A stretch of 64,000 bases of DNA from UBA6522 sp965237785 (GTDB taxonomy: Bacteria > Pseudomonadota > Gammaproteobacteria > Steroidobacterales > Rariloculaceae): positions 930,001-994,000 of the forward strand of contig OZ250159.1 in assembly GCA_965237785.1 (NCBI GenBank). The letters are read 5' to 3'. Below the pieces are notes generated by a model that was not told the origin of the DNA, searched no databases, and saw nothing but the letters and a program-made list of their open reading frames with translations. Below are positions 1 to 8,334 of this stretch, in pieces. Both the position numbers and the translations under genes were made by a program. How positions within the stretch are numbered: position 1 is the first letter of the stretch; the number at the start of each line of letters is the position of its first letter.

Positions 1-674
1 TTCCATGGAGTAGGGCGAACCGAATATGCGCGGCAGGCCCGGCGCGAGGCACCGCAGGACGTGATCGTCGCCGAAGCGGCGGGATTCGTAGATGGCCTCG
101 CTTTGCGGTGTTAACGGCATGGGCTTTGGTTCGAGATCATCAACGGTCGTGCGGAACTTGTACCGGTTGACCCAGTAGCCGCTGATATCGACCTCGTATT
201 CATTCGGGGTTACGGTGTAGTCGATGGTCGGGTCGGCGGTGATTTCGGTGACGGAGCCCGCGCTCGCGCAGCGGCCGAGTCGGCGGCCGCTTTCCAGATA
301 GATGCACGTGGCGTAGAGGCGTTTCATCCCGTCGCGGCCCACGTTGCCCGTCGCCCTGACGGTGTCGCCGACCACCAGCGTGTCTTCAGCCCAATTCTCG
401 CGGCGATACGTCGGTAGATTGCCCGGCGGTTGGAGAAACCATTCTTCGGTCGAACCGTCCGGCAACTGCACTTCAACGCCGTAGCGGATATGCGGGTTCG
501 CCCACAGTACCTCGGTGACCTGGCCTTCTACCTCTCCTTCGACGTCGGGAAGAAATTCGGTTACGAACGCGTGGTGCGCCAGCGATTGTATGCTGACCAG
601 CGACCAAGCGCAAGCGTAAGCGTAAGCGCAAGCGCAGCCGTGGCCAGGGATATTGAGCGGGTCTGGGTTGTCAC
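1..674 (-). CDS. DUF6152-type exported two-domain protein, 3' end beyond window, apparent frameshift
   Basis: Reading leftward from about 600, the frame gives SLAHHAF, then WANPH, then a second domain that includes LRCLAPGLPRIF and runs off the left edge. This is the two-module arrangement shared with eight other genes here. That frame has no normal start codon: a TAG lies upstream and no ATG or GTG precedes the His-His. A GTG at 674 with a good AGGAG upstream opens a classical signal peptide (SISLATAALALTLTLALG) in another frame that stops soon after. The natural reading is one gene with a frame change between 577 and 640, next to a hexanucleotide tract. It could be a genuine inactivation or an assembly indel. 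Function is unknown; a periplasmic location is inferred from the signal peptide. Confidence 0.75.
606..635. repeat. Five 6-bp units (AAGCGY) inside the signal peptide region
   Basis: Five consecutive hexamers, AAGCGC or AAGCGT, lie exactly where the signal peptide frame and the mature protein frame of the leftmost gene must meet. Change in unit number would alter hydrophobic core length by two residues without changing frame, so the tract alone does not explain the frame change. Confidence 0.7.
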
Positions 675-804
675 GGGGCTCCTGCTACCTGATGCGTCAG
701 CGCCATTTTACTCCGTACGTCGCTTGAAGAGTACACGTCAATGCCATACTGCTACGTGCCGCCCGTTGTCCCGGGCTACACGCACACCACCGCGCGCCGA
801 ATTT

Positions 805-1878
805 CTACCGTTGGTAGCGACGCGGCGGCGGGTCGATCCCAACTTCCAACGCGGTCTCGCGCAGGGCATTCCAGGTTTTCGCCGGCAGCGGGATTCCGTC
901 GCGGCGGCGCTCCTCGGCCATGCGCAATTCCATTTCCCCGGGCAGGAATATCCGGTCGGCGCCGTCTGCCCTGGGCAGGCTCTTTATTGCCCCCGCCAAG
1001 TCGTCGATGCGGCGCCGGTAAGCAGCCGCGTCGCCGAAGAGCCCGATGTCGATGGCGGCTACCAGGCCGTTCTGACTGTGGACCGTCGCTTCCCCGTGAA
1101 TCGCCGGTGCCAGCAATGGGTGATCGACCAGGATTCCCTGGAAGCATTCGAGCATCAAGGCCAACCCCGATCCCTTGGGACCGGCGAGAGGCATGGGCAA
1201 TACCGCCTCGTTGGGATCGGTGGTCGGCGCGCCGTCCGCGGTCAGCGCCGCGCCTGCCGGCAGAGGATCGCCGGTCGCTCGGGCCTTGAGGATCTTGCCA
1301 ATGGCGATTTCCGCCGTTGCCATGTCCAGCATGAGCAGGTCCGCGCGTTCGCCGGGCGCCGCCAAGGCGATCGGGCTGGTCGCTACCCCGGCTTTGCGAG
1401 CGCCGAAATAAGCCATATTCGGCCGGCTGGACGCAAACGCAATGCCGAGCAGGTCCTGGCGCGCCATTTGCGAGGCGTAATAGCCCATCGGACCCGTATG
1501 GGTCGTCTCTCGAACAATGCCCCATGCCAAACCGCTGCTGCGCGCCTTCTCGATAGCGTGGTGCGTAGCCGCCTGCATCGCGACCCCGCCGGGTGCGCGG
1601 TCGGCCTCGAGGACAAAGGTCGCCTGAGAATTGTCGGTGATGCGCAGGTTCGGCCGCGGATTCATGACGCCCGACGACAGCCAGGCACGGTACTTGGGGA
1701 CGCGCAACACGCCGTGCGAGTCGACGCCATGGAGATTGGCCCAGACCAATACATCGGCCTGGGTTTGTGCCGCCGCGGAATCCATTCCGGCGCGTTCGAA
1801 CACGTCGGCACAAAATTGAGCCAGCGGCCCGGGATCCACAACGACGGGTTCGCTTACCGCATCCGTCATAACCTGCAC
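805..1878 (-). CDS. Ldh-family NAD(P)-dependent oxidoreductase (malate/L-lactate dehydrogenase type 2)
   Basis: The 357-residue product matches the LDH2/MDG2 family in length and motif order. Near the amino end is the family signature GVDSHGVLRVPKY, and further on are THTGPMGYYA, ATAEIAIGKI and GPKGSGLALM. Family members reduce or oxidise 2-hydroxy/2-oxo acids such as malate, lactate, ureidoglycolate or 2,3-diketogulonate with NAD(P). They are cytoplasmic and have no Rossmann GxGxxG. The substrate cannot be told from sequence. A second in-frame ATG at 1869 is an equally good start. It lies 94 bases downstream of a metallo-beta-lactamase-fold gene on the same strand, so cotranscription is plausible. 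Confidence 0.85.
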   Translation of the reverse strand: MQVMTDAVSEPVVVDPGPLAQFCADVFERAGMDSAAAQTQADVLVWANLHGVDSHGVLRVPKYRAWLSSGVMNPRPNLRITDNSQATFVLEADRAPGGVAMQAATHHAIEKARSSGLAWGIVRETTHTGPMGYYASQMARQDLLGIAFASSRPNMAYFGARKAGVATSPIALAAPGERADLLMLDMATAEIAIGKILKARATGDPLPAGAALTADGAPTTDPNEAVLPMPLAGPKGSGLALMLECFQGILVDHPLLAPAIHGEATVHSQNGLVAAIDIGLFGDAAAYRRRIDDLAGAIKSLPRADGADRIFLPGEMELRMAEERRRDGIPLPAKTWNALRETALEVGIDPPPRRYQR

Positions 1879-1972
1879 AAAGCCGATCGGATGGGTGAAC
1901 TACGGCCGGCCGCCCCCAAGCGAGCCGCCGCGATCCACATTCCCGCGATCCATATTCCTGTCGGTCGTGTTT

Positions 1973-3013
1973 TCAATCCGTCAGGAAGTGGTACATGCCC
2001 AGCACGTTCATGTCGAGCCAGTTGTAACCGGCCCAATGGCTATACTCGGGAATCTCGATGGTTAGTTGCATTTCTTCAAGCGATTGGCCCGTGGCAATGC
2101 CGGCGGCCACAGCCTCTTGCAGCAGCTCGAAGTACCGCCGCCAAGCGGTCACATCTTCGGAGGTTCCAACGGGCCCATGCCCGGTGGCCACATGGTCGAA
2201 GTCCCTGGAAAGCTCTTCCGTTTCACGGATCGCGGCCATCCACTCGTCGAACATGCCAAGTTCGTAGTCCATCTCCATGTAGGGAAGGCGTTGGAAGGTG
2301 ATGTAGTCGACGACGAACATCACGCTCGAGTCGGGGAACGTAATTCGGCTTGAGTCCAGCGAGTGATTCATCGCGCCCACCCAGTCCATGCGCACGCGTT
2401 TGCCGCCCAGGTCGATCTCGATGCGGTCCGTGTAGGTGATGTTGGGCGGGTGAACCAGGCTTACCGGCCCACGCATCAACTCCGCGCCATTGATATTGCC
2501 GTCCTCGTTTGCGTCCATGCCGGCGAATTGCGCGTCCTGCATGCCGGATGCCTCGGCTCTGGAAATGACGCCGTCGGCGTCTGTATCCAGATTCGCCAGT
2601 GGCGAATACTGCCCCTCAACGTCGCTCAACTGCGTCGATTCCGGCGGTAACGCGAGGTGATTGAGCATGTTGGCGTGGCCGACGTACTGGGCCGTGTCGG
2701 CGAAGACGCCGCCCCCGGTGGCGTGATCCCAGTGGTGGTGGCTGTAAATGACGTATCGGACCGGAACGCCGAAGCGCCGATCCAACTCACCCTTGAGCCA
2801 GGTGGAAAAACCGGTGTTGATGGGGTCCGCCAGCACAATGCCCTCGTCGGTGACCATGAACACCGTACCGTGGTTATTGTTCGTCGCCCGGTAGACGCCG
2901 TCGGCGATCTCCGTGATAGTCCGCTGTGGCGCGTCCTGTGCAGCCGCTGTCATGACGACCGTCGCGGACACGATCAGGCTACTGATCAATAAGGTAGTTC
3001 TGTTTCCCTGCAT
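1973..3013 (-). CDS. Exported metallo-beta-lactamase-fold hydrolase with inserted EF-hand pair
   Basis: The start is the ATG at 3013, with GAGGAG upstream; longer upstream reading lacks a signal peptide. The 346-residue protein opens with a signal peptide ending near TAAAQDA, then DGVYRATNNNHG, the zinc motif YSHHHWDHATGG (about residue 110), and a metal-ligand GAMNHSLDSS region near 220. Between the metal motif and the later beta strands are two consecutive EF-hand loops, DTDADGVISRAE and DANEDGNINGAE, each with the DxDxDG spacing for calcium binding. MBL-fold proteins are hydrolases using one or two zinc ions; the substrate is unknown. The EF-hand insertion is unusual and suggests calcium-dependent stability or activity outside the cytoplasm. 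Confidence 0.85.
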   Translation of the reverse strand: MQGNRTTLLISSLIVSATVVMTAAAQDAPQRTITEIADGVYRATNNNHGTVFMVTDEGIVLADPINTGFSTWLKGELDRRFGVPVRYVIYSHHHWDHATGGGVFADTAQYVGHANMLNHLALPPESTQLSDVEGQYSPLANLDTDADGVISRAEASGMQDAQFAGMDANEDGNINGAELMRGPVSLVHPPNITYTDRIEIDLGGKRVRMDWVGAMNHSLDSSRITFPDSSVMFVVDYITFQRLPYMEMDYELGMFDEWMAAIRETEELSRDFDHVATGHGPVGTSEDVTAWRRYFELLQEAVAAGIATGQSLEEMQLTIEIPEYSHWAGYNWLDMNVLGMYHFLTD

Positions 3014-3146
3014 GGAAGGCTCCTCATGGGTGTTTCTTGCGGGACGGTTTGGCGACCCAGTCAACGTATTCTGCCACACGCCACGTGCGGAGATGGCCGC
3101 ACTCACACGAACTTGCCGGCGCGCGGCCGGCGGATTGGTTGGCGCC

Positions 3147-3866
3147 TTATCGCTGTCGTCGGCTTTTGGACCTGGCAACATTTAACACGGCAAAGGGAAG
3201 GTAGAGTACGATGCAGGCACATACGGCCAATACCACCAGCCCCGCGATGTACCAAGGCCACGGCCCGAAAAAGTCGAGTGGGGAGGGTTGCGCCGGCTTT
3301 TGGATCAGGAAGAGATAATTGGATCCGAGGAGAAGATTCAGGGGGTAGATCAGCAGGGCATACGCGGCAGTTGCGATCAAGACGATCGGAAGCGATGCGG
3401 CCCTTGGGCGAAATCCCATCACCAGCGTCGCGAACATGACGGCTGTGAACGCGAGGCCATGGCCGAAGAAAAACAACAGGAACAGCGGGTGTGGAAACCC
3501 CACCAGCACGTCGGGTGTGAGCAGTGCTGCGAGCACGCCCCCGATGCCCCAAAAATAGACCAGTTCGTACAGGCGGTAACTGCGGAGCCACAACATGAAC
3601 GCGCCCAAAACCACCGAGACTCCGCAAAGGTGCAGCGGAAGGTGCTCCAGCAGCGGCAGATCGTATACGCCCGCCTTGATCGCCGGACCGAGGCCGATGT
3701 AGGCGAACAGGCAAAGGGCGATGGTCTTGCGCGCGTTCTCCCGAAGTTGCGGTCCTGCAAACCGGGACAACAGCGTCGGCAGCAGTGCGCCGATGCCGAC
3801 CGTGATGCCCGTCGCTAACCAGTGTTGTATGCCGAAGGGTTCGAATGTCGACACGTCGTTGCCCAA
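3147..3866 (-). CDS. TIGR02206/YwaF-family integral membrane protein
   Basis: The 239-residue protein has about seven hydrophobic segments and the family signatures LPLHLCGVS (about residue 80), VYFWGIGGVLAALLTPD and FPHPLFLLFFFGHG. The carboxyl terminus is basic (ARSKSRRQR), typical of an inside-facing tail. The family is widespread in bacteria and has no established biochemical function. It reads toward the MBL gene but 130 bases separate them, so it may be an independent unit. Confidence 0.85.
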   Translation of the reverse strand: MGNDVSTFEPFGIQHWLATGITVGIGALLPTLLSRFAGPQLRENARKTIALCLFAYIGLGPAIKAGVYDLPLLEHLPLHLCGVSVVLGAFMLWLRSYRLYELVYFWGIGGVLAALLTPDVLVGFPHPLFLLFFFGHGLAFTAVMFATLVMGFRPRAASLPIVLIATAAYALLIYPLNLLLGSNYLFLIQKPAQPSPLDFFGPWPWYIAGLVVLAVCACIVLYLPFAVLNVARSKSRRQR

Positions 3867-4123
3867 AGTCGTGAGGATGCGTTATCGATCGCTCGTTCGC
3901 GCATTCGGGTTGCCGGGTCAGCGCAACAAATGCGAGGAAGCATTACAACACGAACGACAACACGAACGGGTCCGGTCTGGCCGCCAGGTACGCCATCGTC
4001 GTGATATTCTTCGGTTCCCGACGGGCCGGGCAAGCCGTTCGGGAATAACCCTGAAGAAATTTTCTGGACGTATTCGATTGACACTGAGAGCCTGCAACAG
4101 GCGGCAAGATTGGGAGTCGTGAC

Positions 4124-5116
4124 GTGAGAATTTTTTGCGCTTTGATGGCGTTAGCCGGGATTTTCGCGGGTGCTTCCGTCCTGGGGCACCACAGCGATGC
4201 GGGCTACGATCGGGATACCGTGGTCGCGTTCGAGGGCACGGTTACGCGCTATACCTTCCGAAATCCCCATATCGCCATTCTGGTGGAAACCGAGGGCGAG
4301 AACGGCGAGACGATGGAGTGGGATATCGAGACCGGCTCGACTCCGATCATGATTCGCAGCGGTTGGTCCGCCGACCTCCTGAGCACTGGCGATACGGTCA
4401 TTGTCCGGGCTCACCCTGAACGCAGCGGACGGCATCGAGCCATATTGAACACCCTTGAAACCGCTGACGGAAGACTATGGATGCAGGTAGAGGATGATCC
4501 CGAGGAGACCGTGGCGGCGACCAGCCTGGACGGCGTCTGGCGCGGTCTGAGTTCGTTCGGCTTGCGCGGTGGTCTTGGCCAGGTGCCGCTAACGCCGGCC
4601 GCGGCAGCCGCAAAGGCGGAGTTCGACTACGTCACCCAGAGCCCGGTCAGGGATTGTGTCGCGCCGCCGCCGCCGAGTTTGATCGCGACGACGACCTATC
4701 TCAGCGGAATCGAGATTCTCGAAGACCGCGCAATCCTGCGAAACGAATATTTCGACCAGACACGAACCGTGTACATGGACGGACGGGGACATCCTGAAGA
4801 CGCCGAACGTGCGTCCTACGAGGGACACTCCATCGGCCGGTGGGAAGGCGACATGCTCGTAGTCGATACGACACATTTCAGGGATCACCCTTCGGGGAAC
4901 GGCTCTGGAGTCCCCTCGGGCGCCCAAAAACACATGATCGAGCGGTACGCTTTGAGCGAGGATGGACGACGGGTCTTGATCGATGTCTTCGTGGAGGATC
5001 CGGAGTTCCTCGCCGAACCGTTCAACGGCCATACGGAGATGGTGTATACGCCGCAATTGGAATTGTACCGTTACGACTGCGACCCCGAGCTTTCCAAGCA
5101 GGGCGGGTTCGAATAA
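4124..5116 (+). CDS. DUF6152-type two-domain exported protein
   Basis: A GTG start is preceded by GGGAG. Signal peptide residues 1-21 end in SVLG, immediately before His22-His23; Asn47-Pro48-His49 follows in TFRNPH. The second module carries EYFDQTRTVYMDG, GHSIGRWEGDMLVVDTTHF and ALSEDGRRVLIDVFVEDPEF. Within the set it is closest to the 40952 gene: both have HSIGRWEG followed by a short asparagine/glycine stretch, VPSG, and a closing tyrosine/cysteine pair (YDC or VECD). The family has no assigned activity. The His-His at the mature amino end and the conserved third histidine suggest metal binding. It is monocistronic, with no co-oriented neighbour closer than several hundred bases. Confidence 0.85.
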   Translation: MRIFCALMALAGIFAGASVLGHHSDAGYDRDTVVAFEGTVTRYTFRNPHIAILVETEGENGETMEWDIETGSTPIMIRSGWSADLLSTGDTVIVRAHPERSGRHRAILNTLETADGRLWMQVEDDPEETVAATSLDGVWRGLSSFGLRGGLGQVPLTPAAAAAKAEFDYVTQSPVRDCVAPPPPSLIATTTYLSGIEILEDRAILRNEYFDQTRTVYMDGRGHPEDAERASYEGHSIGRWEGDMLVVDTTHFRDHPSGNGSGVPSGAQKHMIERYALSEDGRRVLIDVFVEDPEFLAEPFNGHTEMVYTPQLELYRYDCDPELSKQGGFE

Positions 5117-5170
5117 CGCTGCGAGCAGCGCGCCTGGTTTGATCGTTCGAAGATTGGAACGAGTCCGGCA

Positions 5171-5238
5171 GCCGTCGTCGCCTGACTATTGGAGCGGCGA
5201 ATAGGCCGTCGTCGCCTGACCAATGGAGCGGCGAATAG
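5171..5238. repeat. 34-bp tandem duplication
   Basis: Two adjacent 34-base units, 5171-5204 and 5205-5238, differ at only two positions (TATT versus CAAT in the middle). Each unit contains GGAGCGGCGAATAG, so the second copy supplies a ribosome binding site just ahead of the small reading frame at 5240. Confidence 0.85.
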
Positions 5239-5239
5239 G

Positions 5240-5326
5240 ATGAACGCAGCCGTCTATACGCCAGTGTTGGCGTTCATTTGGGCCGGTGTCTCCCTCGGGG
5301 GGTCGCTGGTCGCGGCGCCGGCGTAG
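5240..5326 (+). pseudogene. 5' remnant of a small integral membrane protein gene
   Basis: A 28-codon frame has a GGAG ribosome binding site. Its translation includes FIWAGVSLGGSLVAAPA and stops just where related membrane proteins, as I recall them, continue with a KF dipeptide and more membrane segments. The stop lies two bases before the end of the opposite-strand oxidoreductase gene. It looks like a gene head cut off by rearrangement. It could instead be a genuine single-span micropeptide. Confidence 0.4.
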
Positions 5327-5328
5327 CC

Positions 5329-6324
5329 TCATCCATTCAGTGATGCGATGGACACGCGCTGTCCGGTAGCCGCCGATTCCACGATCGCCTCCAATACGTC
5401 GGTGGCATGTTGAATCTCATCGGGTGACACGGGAAAGGGAGCGCCGCCCTCGCAATGGGCCGCGAACGCTTCAAGAGCTGCGGTGATCGACGGCAGGCAC
5501 GGGTAGCCATGGTTTATCCATGTTTCGGTCACCGTTCGGCTATGTATTTTGCTCACGGTCATTCGGTGGTCGTCGAAGATCTCGCCCCACCCCCCGGTGC
5601 CGAAGGCGCGGATCTGCCACAGTGGCGCGGTGGATGCCACCGTGCCGAGACATCCCAACTGGCCTCCCTCAAATTGCATGAGGACGAGTGTCGCATCATC
5701 AATATCGAATGGAATCGCGATCCGACGACTGGCCGTCAGCACGTTATCGATGCGGCCGAATAAATGGATGAAAATGTCGACAACATGAATCCCGAGCGAA
5801 GTCATGCCGCCGGCCGGGCTTTCTTCCCGGTTGGCTCGCCACGTGCCGGCGCTGGGTGCGAGATCGAATGAGAAATTGCCCTCGATCTGTACCGGATCGC
5901 CGAGTTCACCCGCGTCGATAATCCGTTTGAGCGCGATGGTATTTGGAAAGAAGCGGCGATTATGGCCGATCGCCACCTTGAGTCCTTTCGCCTCCAGGGC
6001 TGCAAGTGCCGTGGCGGTTTCGGCACTCGTCAGGCAAAAGGGTTTTTCGCAATAAACGTGCTTGCCCGCACCTACCGCCTTCATGATTTGATCGAAATGC
6101 ACGGAATGTGGCGTGGCCAGTACGACGGCATCGATCTCATAGTCCGCAAGCAGGTCGTCGAGCGTTGCGCAAAGGCGTATTCCGCTGCGCGTCGCGAATT
6201 CCGTCACTTTCGATGGCGTACGCGTGGTACCGGCAACGAAGCGAATCGTCTCACTCCTACCGCAGACGGAATCGACCAGGGTCTGACCCCAGTAGCCCAA
6301 ACCCACGATTCCCGCTCTAATCAC
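5329..6324 (-). CDS. Gfo/Idh/MocA family oxidoreductase
   Basis: The 331-residue protein has an amino-terminal Rossmann motif (GIVGLGYWGQ, residues 5-14), the family's EKP motif within YCEKPFCLTS (about residue 95), and a carboxyl domain with GGMTSLGIHVVDIFIHLFG (histidine region about 180). The family carries out NAD(P)-dependent oxidation or reduction of sugars, inositols and related compounds in the cytoplasm. The specific substrate is not evident and no sugar-transport genes sit beside it. It ends next to the 34-bp duplication and the truncated membrane frame. Confidence 0.88.
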   Translation of the reverse strand: MIRAGIVGLGYWGQTLVDSVCGRSETIRFVAGTTRTPSKVTEFATRSGIRLCATLDDLLADYEIDAVVLATPHSVHFDQIMKAVGAGKHVYCEKPFCLTSAETATALAALEAKGLKVAIGHNRRFFPNTIALKRIIDAGELGDPVQIEGNFSFDLAPSAGTWRANREESPAGGMTSLGIHVVDIFIHLFGRIDNVLTASRRIAIPFDIDDATLVLMQFEGGQLGCLGTVASTAPLWQIRAFGTGGWGEIFDDHRMTVSKIHSRTVTETWINHGYPCLPSITAALEAFAAHCEGGAPFPVSPDEIQHATDVLEAIVESAATGQRVSIASLNG

Positions 6325-6596
6325 TTCCCGAACTCCCTTCTGTCGTCAAACACAATAACATCGCGTGCTATCGAATTGCGCGAGGGGAGCAAGTCGCTAA
6401 TTCGTCGGCCATTTCGCGGGAAAACAATTGCAATAAATACTCTAGCCTACTTTCCAGTAGTCGTGGCGTCATACTTGTGATTCTGGATTTTGTGTCCATA
6501 TTTGCAAGGATAATTAGGAGCAAGATTTGGAATGATGCATTGTCAGTGTGGTGTTTTGGCGCTACGGTGCGTGAATTGCTACACCGGGTTCATGCC

Positions 6597-6836
6597 ATGA
6601 TCCGCTTGACTATCAACTTGACCGACCGGACGCACCGCGCGCTGAAAGAGGCCGCGGCGCGGCAGAATCGTTCCATGACCTCGATCATTGAAGAGAGCCT
6701 GAACGCGAGAGGTATTCAATCCTACGACACCGCCAGGGAGATCGTCGCCAACGTGCGGGCGAAGTCTCGATTGGACGCCGACAAGGCAATGGCCCTGGCG
6801 GTTGAGGAAACGAGACGTTTTCGCCAAGAACAGTAG
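6597..6836 (+). CDS. Ribbon-helix-helix antitoxin-like protein, apparently orphan
   Basis: The 79-residue product starts MIRLTINLTDRTHRALKEA, the beta strand and helix of a ribbon-helix-helix DNA-binding fold, followed by RSMTSIIEESL and a flexible charged tail. This pattern is typical of VapB/CopG-like antitoxins paired with a PIN-domain toxin. No PIN-like frame follows: the next 200 bases lack a credible open frame. So the toxin partner appears lost, or the protein acts only as a repressor. A longer upstream in-frame start exists, but the ATG at 6597 fits the fold boundary. Confidence 0.65.
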   Translation: MIRLTINLTDRTHRALKEAAARQNRSMTSIIEESLNARGIQSYDTAREIVANVRAKSRLDADKAMALAVEETRRFRQEQ

Positions 6837-6977
6837 CACTTTTGGACAGCTTGCTCGATGGTGGCCTGCTTGACGCCCAAGTGTGGGAACTCTACCTGAC
6901 TACGCCATCAGACTGGGCGATGTGAAGTCGCAGATGGAGTTCTTGAACAATTTGTTCAAGAAATTTTTCGGATGAAT

Positions 6978-7028
6978 CGGCTCATTGATATGCTATATTT
7001 GAGCCGCTTTCCCAACAATATCGGCTCA
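6978..7028 (+). promoter_or_regulatory. Three-site operator and promoter upstream of the Fic gene
   Basis: CGGCTCA at 6978-6984, its reverse complement TGAGCCG at 7000-7006, and CGGCTCA again at 7022-7028 are spaced exactly 22 bases apart, two helical turns. An AT-rich TATGCTATATTT sits between the first two, suiting a -10 element. The sites lie 10-60 bases before the Fic start, so autorepression through that protein's carboxyl-terminal helix-turn-helix region is a reasonable inference. Confidence 0.6.
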
Positions 7029-7037
7029 TAAATTCTT

Positions 7038-8156
7038 ATGAAATGGATATGGCAAAGGAGCGATTGGCCCAATTTCATTTTCGATGAGGTCTTGCATGTC
7101 GCACAGACTACAGCTCTTTTTCAACAGTCCAGCCGCATTTACGGGAGGCTGGAAGCACTTCCTGCTCCTTATGCTGCTGAATCTATTGCCGACATGGTGA
7201 TATCGGAAGCCATAAAGACAAGTTTTATAGAAGGGGAGGAACTGGATCGTGCTTCTGTCCGTTCGTCGGTAAAAGCGCTGGTTGGTCTTGCTGACGATTC
7301 GTCCCTGACTAACGTGGATCCCGGAGCTCAAGGTATTGCAACGCTGCTACATGAGGTAATACAGAAATGGTCAGAACCGTTATCAGCACAACTCCTGTGT
7401 GATTGGCAAAGCATGGTCGTTATACCGTCACCTTGGAACACTGCGTTACGAGGCACATATCGAGTGGGTGATGAAGTCATTGCAGATACCAGATATGGCC
7501 GCATGGTGGTTTATGAAGCGGTTCCCGGTGCGGCAGTCGAGAAGGAAATGTCACGTTTCATTGATTGGTACAACAATTCAAACTCAACGCCAATCAAGGC
7601 GGCTGTCGCACACCTGTGGTTCGAGGCAATTCATCCTTTCGAAGACGGTAATGGCCGTATCGGCCGCGCCATCTCGGATCATGCTTTTTCTCAATCATTC
7701 GGACATCCTGCCATTACTGGAATATCCTCCGCGATTGCCGCCGACGCAAGCTCCAGGAAAGAGTATTACGGCCAGCTGGAGGCCGCTACCAAGGGTGGGC
7801 TTCAGGTGGACCGTTGGATAACGTACTTCCTCGCTCTCTCGAAAGAAGCGCTTGATCACTCTCAAATCATTCTTGATTTCGTGGTCGCCAAGACACGGTT
7901 TTACGAAAAATACAGTGACGTTCTGAATGCTCGACAGCATCAAGTGATGACAAGAATGTTCAAAGAGGGTGTTAGTGGGTTTGAAGGAGGTATTTCCGCA
8001 AAAAAGTACATGACAATAGCAGGTTGTTCAAAAGCAACAGCAACTCGCGACCTCCAATTCTTGCTTTTGAAAGGTGCTACAAAAAAGATAGAAAACAGTG
8101 CTGGCCCTAATACTCGTTACGAAATTTGTCTCGGGAATAGCTATTATCCACAGTAA
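7038..8156 (+). CDS. Fic family protein with DUF4172 amino terminus
   Basis: The 372-residue protein begins WIWQRSDWPNFIFDE, as in DUF4172-type Fic proteins. The inhibitory helix motif TSFIEGEEL is at about residue 68. The active-site loop HPFEDGNGRIGR (about 200-211) is complete, with catalytic histidine, the phosphate-binding glycines and final arginine. The carboxyl third resembles a winged helix (YMTIAGCSKATATRDLQFLL). Fic enzymes transfer AMP or other nucleotide moieties onto target proteins. The internal glutamate motif is expected to keep it inactive until relieved. The gene is AT-richer than its neighbours and preceded by a three-copy operator, consistent with horizontally acquired, self-regulated DNA. 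Confidence 0.92.
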   Translation: MKWIWQRSDWPNFIFDEVLHVAQTTALFQQSSRIYGRLEALPAPYAAESIADMVISEAIKTSFIEGEELDRASVRSSVKALVGLADDSSLTNVDPGAQGIATLLHEVIQKWSEPLSAQLLCDWQSMVVIPSPWNTALRGTYRVGDEVIADTRYGRMVVYEAVPGAAVEKEMSRFIDWYNNSNSTPIKAAVAHLWFEAIHPFEDGNGRIGRAISDHAFSQSFGHPAITGISSAIAADASSRKEYYGQLEAATKGGLQVDRWITYFLALSKEALDHSQIILDFVVAKTRFYEKYSDVLNARQHQVMTRMFKEGVSGFEGGISAKKYMTIAGCSKATATRDLQFLLLKGATKKIENSAGPNTRYEICLGNSYYPQ

Positions 8157-8334
8157 CCGGGGCAAGTTCTTCGACGATGAGGAGAGCCGCGAGCCGGCCC
8201 TTGCCCCCGACCGCATCCGTGGCCTCGTCTGGTACACACAGGACAGCTGCAGATGCTTTTTCAGGGATAGACTGTATACGCCGGCTTTGAGCGACGGGTC
8301 GATCCCCGAATCTACTCTTCTCCGGCGCAGGCTC

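Noticed and set aside
430..2301. 623-codon open frame on the plus strand
   Set aside because: It is antisense to the dehydrogenase and MBL genes, has no domain-like composition and is rich in arginine and proline, as expected of a GC-rich shadow frame.
8157..8334. Gene fragment between fic and the 8335 gene
   Set aside because: The short open frame contains FFDDEESREPALAPDRI, but I could not match it to any family on either strand.
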